NCBI GenBank assembly: GCA_029204225.1
Contig: CM055098.1
Coordinates: 50,523,134 to 50,587,133, forward strand
Length of the DNA: 64,000 nucleotides
Reading direction: 5' to 3'
From: Diphasiastrum complanatum
Taxonomy: Eukaryota > Streptophyta > Lycopodiopsida > Lycopodiales > Lycopodiaceae
The translations under genes and the position numbers were made by a program. Each line of letters opens with the position of its first letter. Positions within the stretch are counted from its first letter, which is position 1. Shown here piece by piece: positions 36,901 through 49,190 of the stretch. The notes below the pieces were generated by a model. The model was not told the origin of the DNA and did not search any database. It saw only the letters and a list, made by a program, of their open reading frames with translations.

Positions 36901-38734
36901 AAGTGATTCTTTGGATTCACATCTCCACGGAAGCAAGTGATGTTACTAACATGTTACTAGCAGCGATTCTTTAGATTCCTGACTTCTGAAGTAGCTTACT
37001 TGCACCATCACCTCTTCACATCTCCATGGAAGCATTTGATACCTTTTCTTCCTTAATCTTCCAACAGGTTAGAATCGATCTTAGCAAGGTTTCTATTATC
37101 TTCTTACATCATCTGCTATACTTCACCAAAGCAAAGGAATTTTACAGGAAAACTTTCTTTCTTGAAGAAGGTTTCTGTCTATCGGATAACGCAGGTATAC
37201 CTCAACATTGTGTGAATGGACGCAGTATTTGCCAAGGTAGTCTTCAGAGCAAAAAAAAATGATTTAGCTTCTCTTGTGTCTTCGTTTCCATCGAGTCACA
37301 TAGCTCATAGCTTTCTTCACCATCGCTCATGCACAGATGATGACTTAGGTTCACTTGAGGAAGTCTAAAGATTGAAGTACTGCTTGAGGTGGCTTCAGCC
37401 ATGGATACCATTGTGCTTTGATGGAATAAGCGTGGTAGAGGATTGAAGCATGGTGTAATGGATTGTTTTCTTTGACATTTTGTTACAGTGTTGATGAAAA
37501 CTCCTCAATTTCAGCTTTGGAAGGTGCGCCGATCAAAGTTTTGAAAATACAGATTGAGGTTCTATATCACCTACTGTCCTTCCGGAAGGGTCAGTGCCGG
37601 AAGATCCTGAACCTAATTGGTTTCTGATCTGATCTAATTGGTATCAGGTAGATGTATTCGTTGAGTTGGAGAGGTATTCGTATAACATATCTCTTAGTTA
37701 ATGTCTGATACGGAAGCAACATCAGGTTAACCCAACATGGGTTCTTGCTAGCTATCAACGTCATATTTGAGCTTTTCGACGTAAACCAGAACATGATATC
37801 TCTTAGTTAATGTCTGACACGGAAGCAAGTGATGTTACTAACAACGATTCTTTGGATTCTCGACTTCTGATGTAGCTTACTTGCAACATCACCTTTTCAC
37901 ATCTCCACGGAAGCAAGTGATTCTTTGGATTCACATCTCCACAGAAGCAAGTGATGTTACTAACATGTTTCTAGCGACTGATATTCCCATTTTATTTATA
38001 CTCCCATTCAAGTCCTCCTTTCTTGGATCTTGTTTGTCTCTCTCTCTCAATAGCTTTGATTTAATAGCTTTGGTAACTACACACGATCAAACCAGCGTCT
38101 TCTGATGCACCCGATCAGAACGTCCAAACCACAGAAGCATCTGATATCTTTTCTTCCTTAATCTTCCAACAGGTTAGAATCGATCTTAGCAAGTAGCTGT
38201 ATTCGTATAATATATCTCTTAGTTAATGTCTGCTTTCCTTTCGTATAATATATTTGTTAGTTAATGTTCTTAGTTCTTTTGTAGGTCTCTTAGTTTTATG
38301 TGAACTATACATGCAACATGAAGAAGGACCAATGATTCTTTGGATTCCCTACTTTTGATGTAGCTTACTTGCAACATCACCTCTTCACATCTCCATGGAA
38401 GCAAGTGATTCTTTGGATTCACATCTTCACGGAATGCATTTGTAGATGTATTCGTTGAGTTGTTGACTGATCTTAGCAAGTAGAAGATTCTGACACATCT
38501 ACAATTCCGATTCACGTCTTCTAATGTGATTTTGACCATGTCATTGAAAAAATCATGTGTTTTCTCAACTCGCTTCACGTGGCAAAGCTCAAATATGAAA
38601 GTATTATACACGATCGCATCCCATTGACACGTCTACAATTCCGATCAGAACTACACCCGATCAGAACGTCCAAACCAACGATTCTTTGAATTCTCGACTT
38701 CTAATGTAGCTTACTTGCAACATCACCTCTTCAA
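36901..38734. repeat. Scrambled repeat of ~200-bp units
   Basis: The blocks GATTCTTTGGATTCACATCT, GGAAGCAAGTGATGTTACTA, GTAGCTTACTTGCA, CATCACCTCTTCACATCTCC and CTTAATCTTCCAACAGGTTA recur at about 36905, 37015, 37800, 37870, 38150, 38330 and 38660 in shuffled order. It is an old tandem array or element cluster and holds no gene. Confidence 0.7.
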
Positions 38735-38890
38735 GCCTTGCAAATGCTCTTGATACGTCTCAACCATTGCTCAATGCAAGCTCTAACATGCCTCCCAGAT
38801 GTTGTGTATCATTTTCTGCCTACTATAACACCTCGGTTGTATTGTGCAAGACTTGCGCATGTGGTTGCACAACAGCCCACCTGTGTTACT
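38735..38890 (+). pseudogene. COBRA-like protein exon fragment
   Basis: One frame reads [20 protein letters not shown] then [20 protein letters not shown] and CGC. The CCVSxSxxYN...C.TC.CGC pattern is the cysteine-rich CCVS signature of plant COBRA-like GPI-anchored proteins, which act in cellulose deposition at the cell wall. Only ~50 of several hundred residues are present. The frame continues to a stop near 39010, but the family similarity ends soon after CGC, and no cellulose-binding N-terminus is seen. It is embedded in scrambled repeats, which suggests a transposed or captured fragment. Confidence 0.75.
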
Positions 38891-39410
38891 ATGGATCGCG
38901 CGACACGAAGAAGGTTGGTTTCATCATGTTTCTAGCAACTGATATTGTGTATGCACGATCAGGAGTTTTTGTGCTATGTCAAAAGCTCTTATGGAGCGTA
39001 AAAAATTCTTGATCCGATTTTATCTTCAAATGGCACGTCCTCTTCTTGCTTAGGCTTGCTAGCTCATGAGCATTCACCCTACAGCTCCAAATGACTCGAG
39101 ATTTGATCTCCCCGAAACACAAGCGCTCCTCAAGAATTCAACCAAGAACTCCCAATGACCCGAGGTCTGCATCTCCTCAAAACACAGGCGCTCCTTGAAG
39201 ATTTGCATTCAACCATTGTATAATTTGCATCATGTTTTTTTTTCCTTTTTGAGCTTCCTGAAACTATCCAAGATATTTTTTGCACCCCCTATGCTTATTT
39301 GGTATTGTTGCATATTTTTATTACATGTTATTTATAATGTGAATATAGGAGACAATTCTCCAAAAATAATTTTTGAAGATAATGGTTTTGATGAATATGA
39401 TGCTAATCAA

Positions 39411-39565
<155 letters not shown>

Positions 39566-39909
39566 CTGCTAAGGTAAATAATTTTTTATGCAAGTTCCAT
39601 AGAAACAAATTGTAAGAATCCAAGCTCTGTCTCATACTCTACCCTGCTCAGGTAAATAATTTTTTATGCAAGTTCTATAGAAATAAATTGTAAGAATCCA
39701 AGAGAGCCTTCCATAGAAACAAATTGTAAAAATCCAAGAGAGCCTTAGTTTGATTTTAATATCATATAAGAGCTCTCATTCTCTACCCTGCTCAGGTGAA
39801 TAATTTTTTATGCGAGTTCCATAGAAACAAATTGTAAGAATCAAGGAGAGCCTTCCATGGAAACAAATTGTAAAAATCCAAGAGAGCCTTAGTGTGATTT
39901 TAATATCAT

Positions 39910-40032
<123 letters not shown>

Positions 40033-40547
40033 CAACATCTACGACGTACCCGTAGGACCATTAAACACATCGCTATTAATGTCTACAAAGTACCCATAAC
40101 AAGGGAAGTAATAAAATTAGTATATATTGTCCTATATGTTATACGTTCTTCTTAAGCTTTAAAATTACATCATTCTATTATCTACCTCCAAGTGATTTTG
40201 ACCAAGGTTATATATAATTGCAAATGACAATAAGCTACAATTTGATCTAATTATAAGGCCTATTTGTTAGTTAGACATGCCTTCCAAACATTTATGCACA
40301 TAGGAGATGCATAAACATGTCAACTTCTACAAGGATACAAAAGAGCTAATGTGAACATACCATTCTAAATCCTCAAATAATATCATCTTACGCTTGGAAC
40401 TATATATTGAGCTTTTCAAAATCTAAAATTGAAATCCACATGTTTGTTCTTTCTTTCACTATGGATGTGTGTGTCTAAGTGTGAGTGGGCTAGAGGAGGA
40501 GGAAAAAAATGGGGTGGAGTAGAGGAGGCTATTGGGGTCAAATTTTT

Positions 40548-41345
40548 CCAAACACTCGAATTTTTGGGAACGACTCGAATTTTTGGAACGACTCAAATTT
40601 TTTCGAAGACTCGAAGTTTTTCGATGACTTGAAATTTTCTGAAAGACTCAAATTTTTTCGAAAGAGTCGAATTTTTCAGAAAACTCGAATTTTTGGAACG
40701 GCTTGAATTTTTTTTGGAAAGACTCGAATTTTTCCAATGACTCAAATTTTTCCAGACTTAAATCGTTCAAAAGACTCGAATTTTTTCGAAGACTTGCAGT
40801 TTTGGAAAGACTCAAATTTTTGGAACAACTCGAATTTTTTGAACGACTCAAATTTTTCTAAAGGATCGAATTTTTCAAGTGACTCAAATTTTTTTCAAAG
40901 ACTTGAATTTTTTCAAATGATCGAATTTTTCAAATGACTTGAATTTTTCTAAAGGATTGAGTTGTTCGAAAGACTCGAATTTTTTTTTCAAAGAATCAAA
41001 TTTTTCCAATGACTTGAATTTTTTCAATAAATCGAATTTTTCAAAGACTCAAATTTTTCCAAAGAATCGAATTTTTCAAATGACACGAATTTTTTCAAAA
41101 ATACGAATTTTTCCAACGATTCGAATTTTTTGAAAGATTCTTTTTTTTTTTTTCAAAAAATTGAATCTTTTTAGAGACTCTAATTTTTCCAAAGACTTGA
41201 ACTGTCAACTCAAATTGTTTTGAAAGATCGAAGGATCCTTTGTACTATTAAGTCAAATTTTATAAGACTCGAATTTTTCTGAAGCCTCAAATTTTCCCAA
41301 GGACTCGAATTTTTTCAAAGACTTGAATTTTTCCAAAAAAAAATT
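40548..41345. repeat. GACTCGAATTTTT minisatellite, copy 2
   Basis: The same 18-20 bp unit family as 9715-10376, with more length variation in the T runs. Confidence 0.9.
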
Positions 41346-41559
41346 GAGTCTAGAGCAAATTCGAGTCATTTAAAAAATTCCATCCTTTGGAAAACTTCGT
41401 AAACAGTGTATACGCTGTTTTTTACTCAGCTCTAATGACAATTCTTTGGAAAAGAGCGAAAACTGACAACAAATTGATTGCCATTACTTAATGTAAATTT
41501 GTACTTACATAAATAAAACTTGTTATTGATGATATTCCATAATATTTTTGACTTGCACA

Positions 41560-41940
41560 GTCGAATTTTGAGCACTGCATCCAATTCAACTCAAACAAAA
41601 AACTCCAAAGAATGGCTAAATGAAAACAAAACAAACAACTCAGACACATAATCTTGGATGTAGATATTAGAAGCAATGGCATATCCAATCTACTACTTAC
41701 TTATTTTGAAGCACAAAATCCAATTCAACTGAGATTCTGTAAAATGCCCAAATAATAACAAAATGGATAACTCAGACACATTATTTTAGTTTTAAATATT
41801 AAAATGATGGCAAATCCATTCTTTTAGTTGTCAATTTGGAATTTGGAGCATAGCATCCAACGCGGCTCGGACTAAATACTCCATAAAATGACTGAATGAA
41901 AACGAAACACACAATTCGGACACTGATTGAGACAATCCAG
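41560..41940. repeat. Three degenerate ~125-bp units
   Basis: GAGCACTGCATCCAATTCAA, GAAGCACAAAATCCAATTCAA and GGAGCATAGCATCCAACGCG each lead into a run containing AACTCAGACACAT or AATTCGGACACT. Confidence 0.65.
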
Positions 41941-42664
41941 CCACTGTTACAACATACTTGAGTCACACAATAATAGAAAAATAAAAATAAAAATGACATA
42001 CTTGAGCCACACAAAAACAGAAAAAAAAAATGAAAACAATGCACAAACCATTCTTCCTTATGGCGCCTAAATTCCTCTTCTACATTCTCTAATTCCTCAA
42101 TAATAATCCATCCCGCAGAAGCGAAGGCTTTATGTCCATCATAACATCTGCACTATTTTGTTTCATTGTGTGCCAGTTGAAAATTCCTTGGATAGCTCAT
42201 ATGAAGACAATTTGTAGTCCTAATCAAGCTCCACAGTTGGCCAAAACAGAAACCTCAAAGGATTGCGAACTTCTAGCACCAAACATGCTATGATCTACCA
42301 TTACAACATTCATTGTGGGCACTCCAACATTGTGAGCAAGGAATACATCCAGAAAAGTCTCTAACTAAAACACAACAGATTGCTTGACCGTGAAAAGTTC
42401 CTTTCCACTGGAGATTGAATCACCCAAAAATGCCCACCATGTGATGTGCAAGCTAAGATACTGCATACCCACAACAAACACACCCCAATTTCATCAGATT
42501 TGGACTTTTCACCCAATTATTATGTTATGGCAAATGGGTTCAGTAGCTAGAGCAAAGAGCATAATGAAAAACAAAAACAAATGTTGTCCGAATGCGTGGA
42601 ATCAACTCCTATATGGCTGCCTCCGAAGTCCGCTCTGATCACAACAATATTTGGTTGAGAGGTT
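41941..42664. other. Intergenic, no recognisable gene
   Basis: Short frames only. It forms the left flank of the Gypsy LTR. Confidence 0.4.
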
Positions 42665-43485
42665 TGTTGAGGGTATTTCCAACAAAGTGTAAATAAATAA
42701 AATCCTCTAATAAAATGTGTTGCGAGGGCATGGCATCCTGTTTGTATAAGCCCATGGCCCAATGAGCACGCAATTAGAGTTGTAAATAAAATAAACTTGA
42801 CTTGGGCATTGGAATTAAAATAAAACTAGAGGCCCAATGTCATTTTTAAACTTAGAGATCACTTTTTAGAGTTGGGTCCAAATTGGGACTCACATGAATC
42901 TTGTGATTTCTAATGTACTTTTTGTGAACACTTGGATCAAGTTGGGTCCAAGATGAATGGATAGGATCATTGTAAATATTAGCCAATAAGATTGAGGGGC
43001 AAGGGCCTTCTCCATTTTATAAAAAGACACCATTTGTACACTATTTTCATGCTTAATGAGAAGGAGGAAACTCTACCATTTTTGGAAGAGAAGCATTCTC
43101 ATTTGCTATTCACTACTTGCTATTGCTCTTGATTGTGTTTTCCATTGCTTTCTATTTTCATGTTTATTGTTTGCCATAGTGAATGTTTTTCCATTAGCAA
43201 GCATAAGAAGCATTTGAGCTAACCTCCACCCTCACTCTCTATCTCTCTCTTTCTCTTCCCTTCTCAATCTCTTTTTCTACATTCCTTCTCTTCAACCGAA
43301 ACCATGATGAATGTTAGTGTAGAGGAGTAGAGTTAAAGAGGAGTAGTATAGTGGTGAGTAGAGTTAAGAGAGAAAGTAGGAAATTAACTAAAAGTAGCAT
43401 CTATGCATAATTAGGCACCTATCCAGTTATCCAACCTTTGTTGATAGGTGGAAGGGCTACACTACGAGAGATCTTCGACCCCACA
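42665..43485 (+). repeat. 5' LTR of Gypsy element
   Basis: It starts TGTTGAGGGTATTTCCAACA and ends GACCCCACA, one base before the primer site at 43487. It matches 4786-5474 over the first ~690 bp. A TATA-like ATTTTATAAAAAGACACC at ~43013 fits a core promoter. The 3' LTR is not in the window. Confidence 0.85.
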
Positions 43486-43486
43486 G

Positions 43487-43504
43487 TGGCGCCGTTGCTG
43501 GGGA
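43487..43504 (+). other. Primer-binding site of Gypsy element
   Basis: TGGCGCCGTTGCTGGGGA differs by one base from the TGGCGCCGTTGCCGGGGA primer site common in plant Gypsy elements. It sits one base after the LTR. Confidence 0.9.
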
Positions 43505-43859
43505 TAGGGATAGGTTTTCACTAACTAGTTTAGCTGTATTTTAGCTATTTTCTTGTTTTTTAGAGTAGTTTAGGTAGATTTTTGGGAGTTTAGAGTTAGT
43601 TTTCTGTATTTTTTTTTGTTTGGACTGTTCACAGCTAGCGGAGGAGATGTGAGAGGGTAGAGGAGGCCCTGAACAACCTCTAAGGGCTTGAAATCCAAAC
43701 CAATCATCCAAAAAACTCAAAAAAACACACCAATCAGCATTTTGGAGGAAAAAAGAACCAAAAAGAACTCATCAAATTTTTATATCTCCAGAATCAGTGA
43801 GAATTAAGCGTTGCATGATTGGCAGCAGCTCCAGGGTACTGTCCCAGACCTGCATAGAA

Positions 43860-44590
43860 GCTTGCGAGAGTTAGTTCCAAGCAGATTGTAAAAATCAAAG
43901 AAAAATCATAAAAAAAATTCAAAAAACCCTTGAAAAAATCCAAAAAAAATTCAAATCTTCATAAGAACTCTCGCAGAGCCCTCTAAAATTCCATCTCAGT
44001 GAGACCAGGACACATAGAAACTTGCGAGAGTTAGTTTGATGTATAAGTGCATGTGCAAGAGTTCCCAGTGAAGAAAAGACGGGAAAGTACCAATGAACCC
44101 TCGCAGACAGCGAAATTTTCAATTCCAGTGGTCAAGAACTCTCGCAAAGGATTTTGAAGTTTCATCTCAGTGAGAGCAGGACACAGAAGAGTTTTCGAGA
44201 GTTAGTTTGATTCCAGTGAGTAGAAAATTGGATTTAAGTGCTAAAAAATCACTAAAAAGTGAAGATCCAGCAAATCGTTCTAGTAAGAACTCTCGCAGAC
44301 CCTCTCAATTGATTTAGAATGTCAAAATACATCAGTGATGAAGCCTGTGAGAGTTAGTATGAAGATCTGGTGAACATCAAGCACAAAAAGTGATTCTGAA
44401 CCCTCACAGACAGTGAAATTTTCACTTCTTGCGAGAGTTAACTCTCGCAGAGAATTCTATAGTGAGATCTGGCCTAAATCCAGCTACTGTGAAGCTTGCG
44501 AGAGTTACTTCCCAGAGATCTGAAAGATATTAAAGCTAAAGAACCCTCGCACAGCCAACCCTCGCACAAGTTAACCCTCGTAGAAAGGAA
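43860..44590 (+). repeat. Gypsy leader with alternating GCGAGAGTT / AACTCTCGC motifs
   Basis: About a dozen copies of TTGCGAGAGTTAGTT or its complement GAACTCTCGCAGA alternate over 730 bp between primer site and gag. The two orientations meet as a perfect 20-base palindrome TGCGAGAGTTAACTCTCGCA at 44430-44449. There is no coding frame. The transcript leader could form several stem-loops. Confidence 0.8.
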
Positions 44591-44721
44591 AAACCACCGT
44601 AAAAGACCTAAAATTCATTCCGGCCGATCAAATCAATCAGATCCTTGAAGATCCAGACTGCATCTTACTGTATAAGCAAGATCCAATCACTTGGAACCCA
44701 CCATCGGATGAATCTGAGATC

Positions 44722-45553
44722 TGTGGAAAAAGTATAAAAAGGACCAAGAGTGGATCCTAATCTGATCCTCAAGAGGGATTGGCTGTCGAATTACTTGATC
44801 TATCAATCTACTTCAGATTAAGATCAATCCAGATCAATTCTAGACACAAAATCCTAACAAGAACAGTCATTAATTGAACGTAAGTGTACTTTATGATTTC
44901 ACACATGTGAAACATTGTCTGAGTACGGACTCCAACCTGAAAATCAAGTACACATTGATAGAACCTCAAAACAATCAAAACAAATGTAGACAAATGGAGA
45001 GAATCACTCAAAATTGCTTCCAAAACCAAGATTGGTGTCTCACATTGATTATGGCCAAATGTGGCTCTATATATACATTAAGTGGGAGCTCGTGGTACTG
45101 ATCATCCCTATGATCCCACATGTGCGAAGGTGCTATGTCATATGATGATTCATCATGCAAAACTGACACTTGGACAAAACCTTCTATTTTGAGCACTTTT
45201 GGTCCATTTTCCTTCTATATGGAGATCTACTTGGAAATCTTCTAGAAGTCAAAATTTGCCTACTTCAGCTTATTCCACACATGTGCGCTGTCCTCTACAC
45301 ATGGGATATGACACCTAACCAAAGGATGTGGCTCATGCAATCAATAGATTGCTGCCATGTGTCATATGTCTAGAAAACTAGTTTTTGGCCTTTCTAGCCA
45401 CTAGAACTTGAATTAAATCATATGTACAGCCTATATGATTATGGTACATGACAAGTACACTATTTTCACGCATGGGAACAGGCTCCACACATGTGTGTTT
45501 ATCTATATACAAGATTTTTGGCCTCTACCAAGCCTATTTTTGCATTTTTCATA
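44722..45553 (-). repeat. 3' LTR of the nested element
   Basis: Runs from TGTGGAAAAAG to TTTTTCATA in + orientation. The terminal CACA of the other LTR is CATA here. It contains CTATATATAC at ~45067, which on the minus strand is a TATA-like GTATATATAG. Confidence 0.92.
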
Positions 45554-45793
45554 GCTTGATGAAAAACATGATGATCTTGAACTTGACTCCATGGGCTGAA
45601 TTGGTCTTTGCTGGTTCAAAAGGTGTGAAGATCAGCCAGTGAGCTTGATGTTGATCTGAAATCACCATATCCATGATAGTGCTTCTTTGATGCTGACATC
45701 TTTGATGAGCTTGAGAGCTTTGCACCATCCTAGCACCTCCAAAATTGATTCCTTCCAATTTTCATGTAGATGCTTGACCTTGAGGCTTGCTCT

Positions 45794-46900
45794 TTATACA
45801 TGTGCATGCTCCTTCATGAGAAAATAAAGATTTCTTCTTGATCTATTAGGATCACAAAGATCTACCATCATGTTACCACGATCTAGAGAATTAGACTCAT
45901 CCAGATTGGCAAGACTATGCATGCTATAATAACAAAGTGTTTGCATCATATCTCCATGCTTGTTTACCATGCTAATCTCAGATCCAATGAGGCTAAATAC
46001 TTCATTATGGAGATAAGTGTCTTTAGAAGATGATTCACTTACTCTCATAAAGAGTTTACAATTTGCCTCAATACCAATTTTCAAACTATGAGTGAACAAA
46101 TCACTTTTGCTCTTACATGACTTAAGAGCATACATTTGATGAAATAACCATTTTCTTTCTAATTGATTTAAAATCAATTTCAACCTTTTAAAAACATCAT
46201 CTATGTTCTCAAGAGATTCTTCATACTCAACTAGTATGGTTTTACTCCAATTTTGAGACGCAATGATCTCACTAAAGCAAATTGATTTATCAAATGACAT
46301 AAGAGAAGTAAGTATGTGATGTATACCACATGAGATATGCTCCTCTTTCCCTTGAAATGTGAGCCACATGGACTCAACCATATTTCTTGAGTTTCTTTTT
46401 GGAATCACAACTTGAGAAGGTCTCTCCTCCTCAATCCTTGGCACACTTGAACCTTGAGAAGGATTCTCCTCCTCAATCCTTGGCACATTTGAACCTTGAG
46501 ATGACTCCTTAAGATCCTCTTCATGGTGCTCCTTTTTTATGGAAATCCGAGACCTCCATGTCTCATAATGATCACAACAAGTATGACTATTCAATATGCA
46601 CTTCCTATGATTATCAAGATTACTTATGCTAGAAACATAAGTACAAAAATCACCACAACTTGGCATGATTTTTCCAATATTGAAATCAAAAGATATCTCC
46701 ATCTCAATAAGGCTAACTACTTGCTTATGGATATAAGTGTCCACTTTGGATGCTTCACTTATTCTCATAAGAAGTTTACAACTTGCCTTTAGGATTGAAA
46801 ACATACAATTTTCATCTTTATGAATGAACACATCATTCATGATCTTATTGAAACCAAAAAATCCTACATTATGAAGACATTTCCATTTCCTTGACTTCAT
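45794..46900 (-). CDS. Unrecognised 368-residue protein of the nested element, internally duplicated
   Basis: An intact frame with no family I can name. Residues 39-70 (ASCKLLMRISEASKVDTYIH..) and 279-310 (ANCKLFMRVSESSSKDTYLH..) share 20 of 32 positions, and the similarity extends weakly on both sides, so the protein is two related units about 240 residues apart. The linker has two copies of a 14-residue unit (SQGSSVPRIEEER type, about residues 137-167). It is Ser-, Lys- and Cys-rich and hydrophilic. No transmembrane segment, DDE, YxDD or DSG motif is visible. It lies downstream of the gag remnant in the same sense and could be a structural or accessory protein or a captured host gene. Confidence 0.6.
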   Translation of the reverse strand: MKSRKWKCLHNVGFFGFNKIMNDVFIHKDENCMFSILKASCKLLMRISEASKVDTYIHKQVVSLIEMEISFDFNIGKIMPSCGDFCTYVSSISNLDNHRKCILNSHTCCDHYETWRSRISIKKEHHEEDLKESSQGSNVPRIEEENPSQGSSVPRIEEERPSQVVIPKRNSRNMVESMWLTFQGKEEHISCGIHHILTSLMSFDKSICFSEIIASQNWSKTILVEYEESLENIDDVFKRLKLILNQLERKWLFHQMYALKSCKSKSDLFTHSLKIGIEANCKLFMRVSESSSKDTYLHNEVFSLIGSEISMVNKHGDMMQTLCYYSMHSLANLDESNSLDRGNMMVDLCDPNRSRRNLYFLMKEHAHV

Positions 46901-46955
46901 AACTAATGTAAGCTTACAAGGAAAACATATTTTGCTATCTTTTAAGGCATTACAC

Positions 46956-47604
46956 TCAGCTAGTATTGCCTTTGAGATACAAAAATCTCTTCAAAGCAAA
47001 ATGGTTTTTCATAAGTTGAGATGAGAGCATAAATGAAACTATTTTCATTTGTGATTGCTCCTTATTCTTGATTGATTTCTCTTGGACAATAACAATAAGT
47101 TTGAACTTATCTAAAGTTCCAAGCAAAATACTTTCCAAGGACATAAAATAAATCCAAGTTACTTTCATGAAAGTGACATCTATCTTTGCATCTTGAACCA
47201 AACAATGCACTTCCAAATTAAAAATTTCAAAAGATTTGACATGTGTTGTTATGGACTCTTGAAGACAAATCTTGCAAGTCCTTGTGAGACTCCAAGCCTC
47301 ATTCACCTTTCCACAAAGGAAACACCTTTCCTTGGACTTGTCCTTCTTGTATTTGCATTTTGAACTTGAAGCTCCATCCTTCACCTCGCCCCCCTTGCTT
47401 TGGTTCTCCTTGGATGGACTGGTCTTCTTTTTGTAGCATCTTGAAAAAAAAATATCCTCTCTTGCCACAAAGGTTGCACTCAGGATCCTTTCTTTCCTTC
47501 AATAGGATGCCACCTATTGATGCCATGTGAATAAAAACCTGTGATATGATTCTACAAGTGTAATTTAAGACTTTCAAGAGACTAGATTTGAACATCTTCA
47601 ACAA
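46956..47604 (-). pseudogene. Zinc-knuckle gag remnant of the nested element, frameshifted
   Basis: One frame (47604-47299) reads ERKDPECNLCGKRGY and the overlapping frame (47468-46956) reads FFSRCYKKKTSPSKENQSKG then KDKSKERCFLCGK. A run of nine A on the + strand (47444-47452) lies where the frame must change. The first Cys cluster would be CX2CX4(Y)X4C, with Tyr where retroviral-type knuckles have His. A second CFLCGK pair follows a Lys-rich linker. The rest of the 46956 frame is unfamiliar. No UBN2 or Retrotrans_gag core is recognisable upstream. Confidence 0.5.
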
Positions 47605-49168
47605 TCTAGAAGGATCTACAAAAGATCTAGCTCACAAACCTAAGAATCAATCTTCACAGTAATGACTAGTCACTTGGAAACTTTGCTTTGATCACTAAGA
47701 CAAAAGCACACAATCTTTGAATCAAATCACTAAAGAAATCAAATCCAATCTCCTATTGGACTCATCAAATACCAATGACTCTTTCTTTTGAAAGTTGAAA
47801 TGAATATGAAAAAGATTTGACACCTAGATTTTTCTTTTCACTTGACTAGTTCTCTCAACACTTGAGATTCTTGAACAAAAGATGGGTTTTGTTTCAAATA
47901 CATGAAAATCAAACTTAATCACTTCTTTTGGACTCACTCTTGACCCAAATAACCTCACACTTGAAATTTAGAATGAATTTGATTTGATTTGACAACAAAC
48001 TATACCACCAATTTTTCACAAAGCTTAAAAAATTAGACAACTAGAGATTCACAAAGATCTCAACCATGCATGAATACTCAAATATGGACTCCTCCTCATT
48101 CTAGACATCCAATGGGATCTCAAATTGACCCTCACACTCTCACAAAGAAAGTTGAATAGAACTAATTTGAGTTTCATACATACTATGTCAATTTTTGCTC
48201 AAATAAATTGATTCAATCACCCTATTGGATTCCACCAATTACTCTACCTCTAAAGACTTGGAATGAAATCAAAATCAAAAGTTGTGATTTTTCTCAATAA
48301 GATATTGTGCTTCAAAGAGCTAATGCCACTTAGAAAGATTTGATCACCTAGGAAGAGACAAACTCTCCACCAATAACAACACATAATGAGCTTCTAGATC
48401 TTGCCCTTTACAAAGGAAGGAACTCTTAGAAAATTGGATCTCTCTCTACGCATTTGCCATAGACACCTTAATGACTCTTTTCAAACCTTACAATCACTCA
48501 AACAAATTGAGTAGGGTTGACCCATGTGACTTGGATCTCAATCTCTTTTCTAGAACTCTCAATTTAAGCCAATCTATGTCAAATTCTACAAAAGATTTGC
48601 AATATATGCACTAGAAACTCTCAAAGGTTTCACTTGGAGGACAGATCCAAAGATGTTTTCTGGCAAATTGATGTTTCTAAACTTTACCCTATCACTCTTG
48701 AACAAATCTAGAGTGATGGTACAATGGATTTTAACCTCTCACCTTGCATATCACTCAACCTATGATTTTTAGCAAAATCTGTCTCAATTTCAACATGCAC
48801 TCAAAAAATCAGAGATGATCAATTAATGCACCTATTTCAAGCTTCAAATTTAATTTCTTGGCTGATCTAATCCAAGAACTAATCAAGGTATTAGATTCTC
48901 TATAGAAAATGCTTGATTTTGCACCAAAAATCTCTCAAATTGGATGTGTGAGTCAAATTGTACAAATTTTTGAATTTTCTCAGCCAAAACCAGAGCTGTA
49001 TGGCCTCACACGTGTGAAAAGGATTCCTACAGCCCACAACAAGTTCTGGTCCAAAAATTTTGAGAATATCTATCAAATCCAACTCGCTACCCAAAATTTG
49101 ACTAGTTTCCAAAAAACTGCTAATTTTGGCATTGATTTGGATTAACCCTATCAATTTCAACAAAACCT
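47605..49168. other. Interior of the nested element without readable genes
   Basis: Between the gag remnant and the primer site there are only short frames with frequent stops on the minus strand. A decayed gag N-terminus may lie here, but I cannot identify it. Confidence 0.4.
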
Positions 49169-49190
49169 CTTGTACTAGGATCTGATACCA
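49169..49190 (-). other. Primer-binding site of the nested element
   Basis: The minus strand begins TGGTATCAGATCC directly at the LTR edge (49190/49191). It matches the initiator-tRNA-Met site TGGTATCAGAGC except near its end. Confidence 0.85.

Noticed and set aside
44808-45373. Pairs of identical short ORFs at 44808-45373 and 49277-49842
   Set aside because: They lie inside the two LTR copies and are identical because the LTRs are; there is no coding signal.
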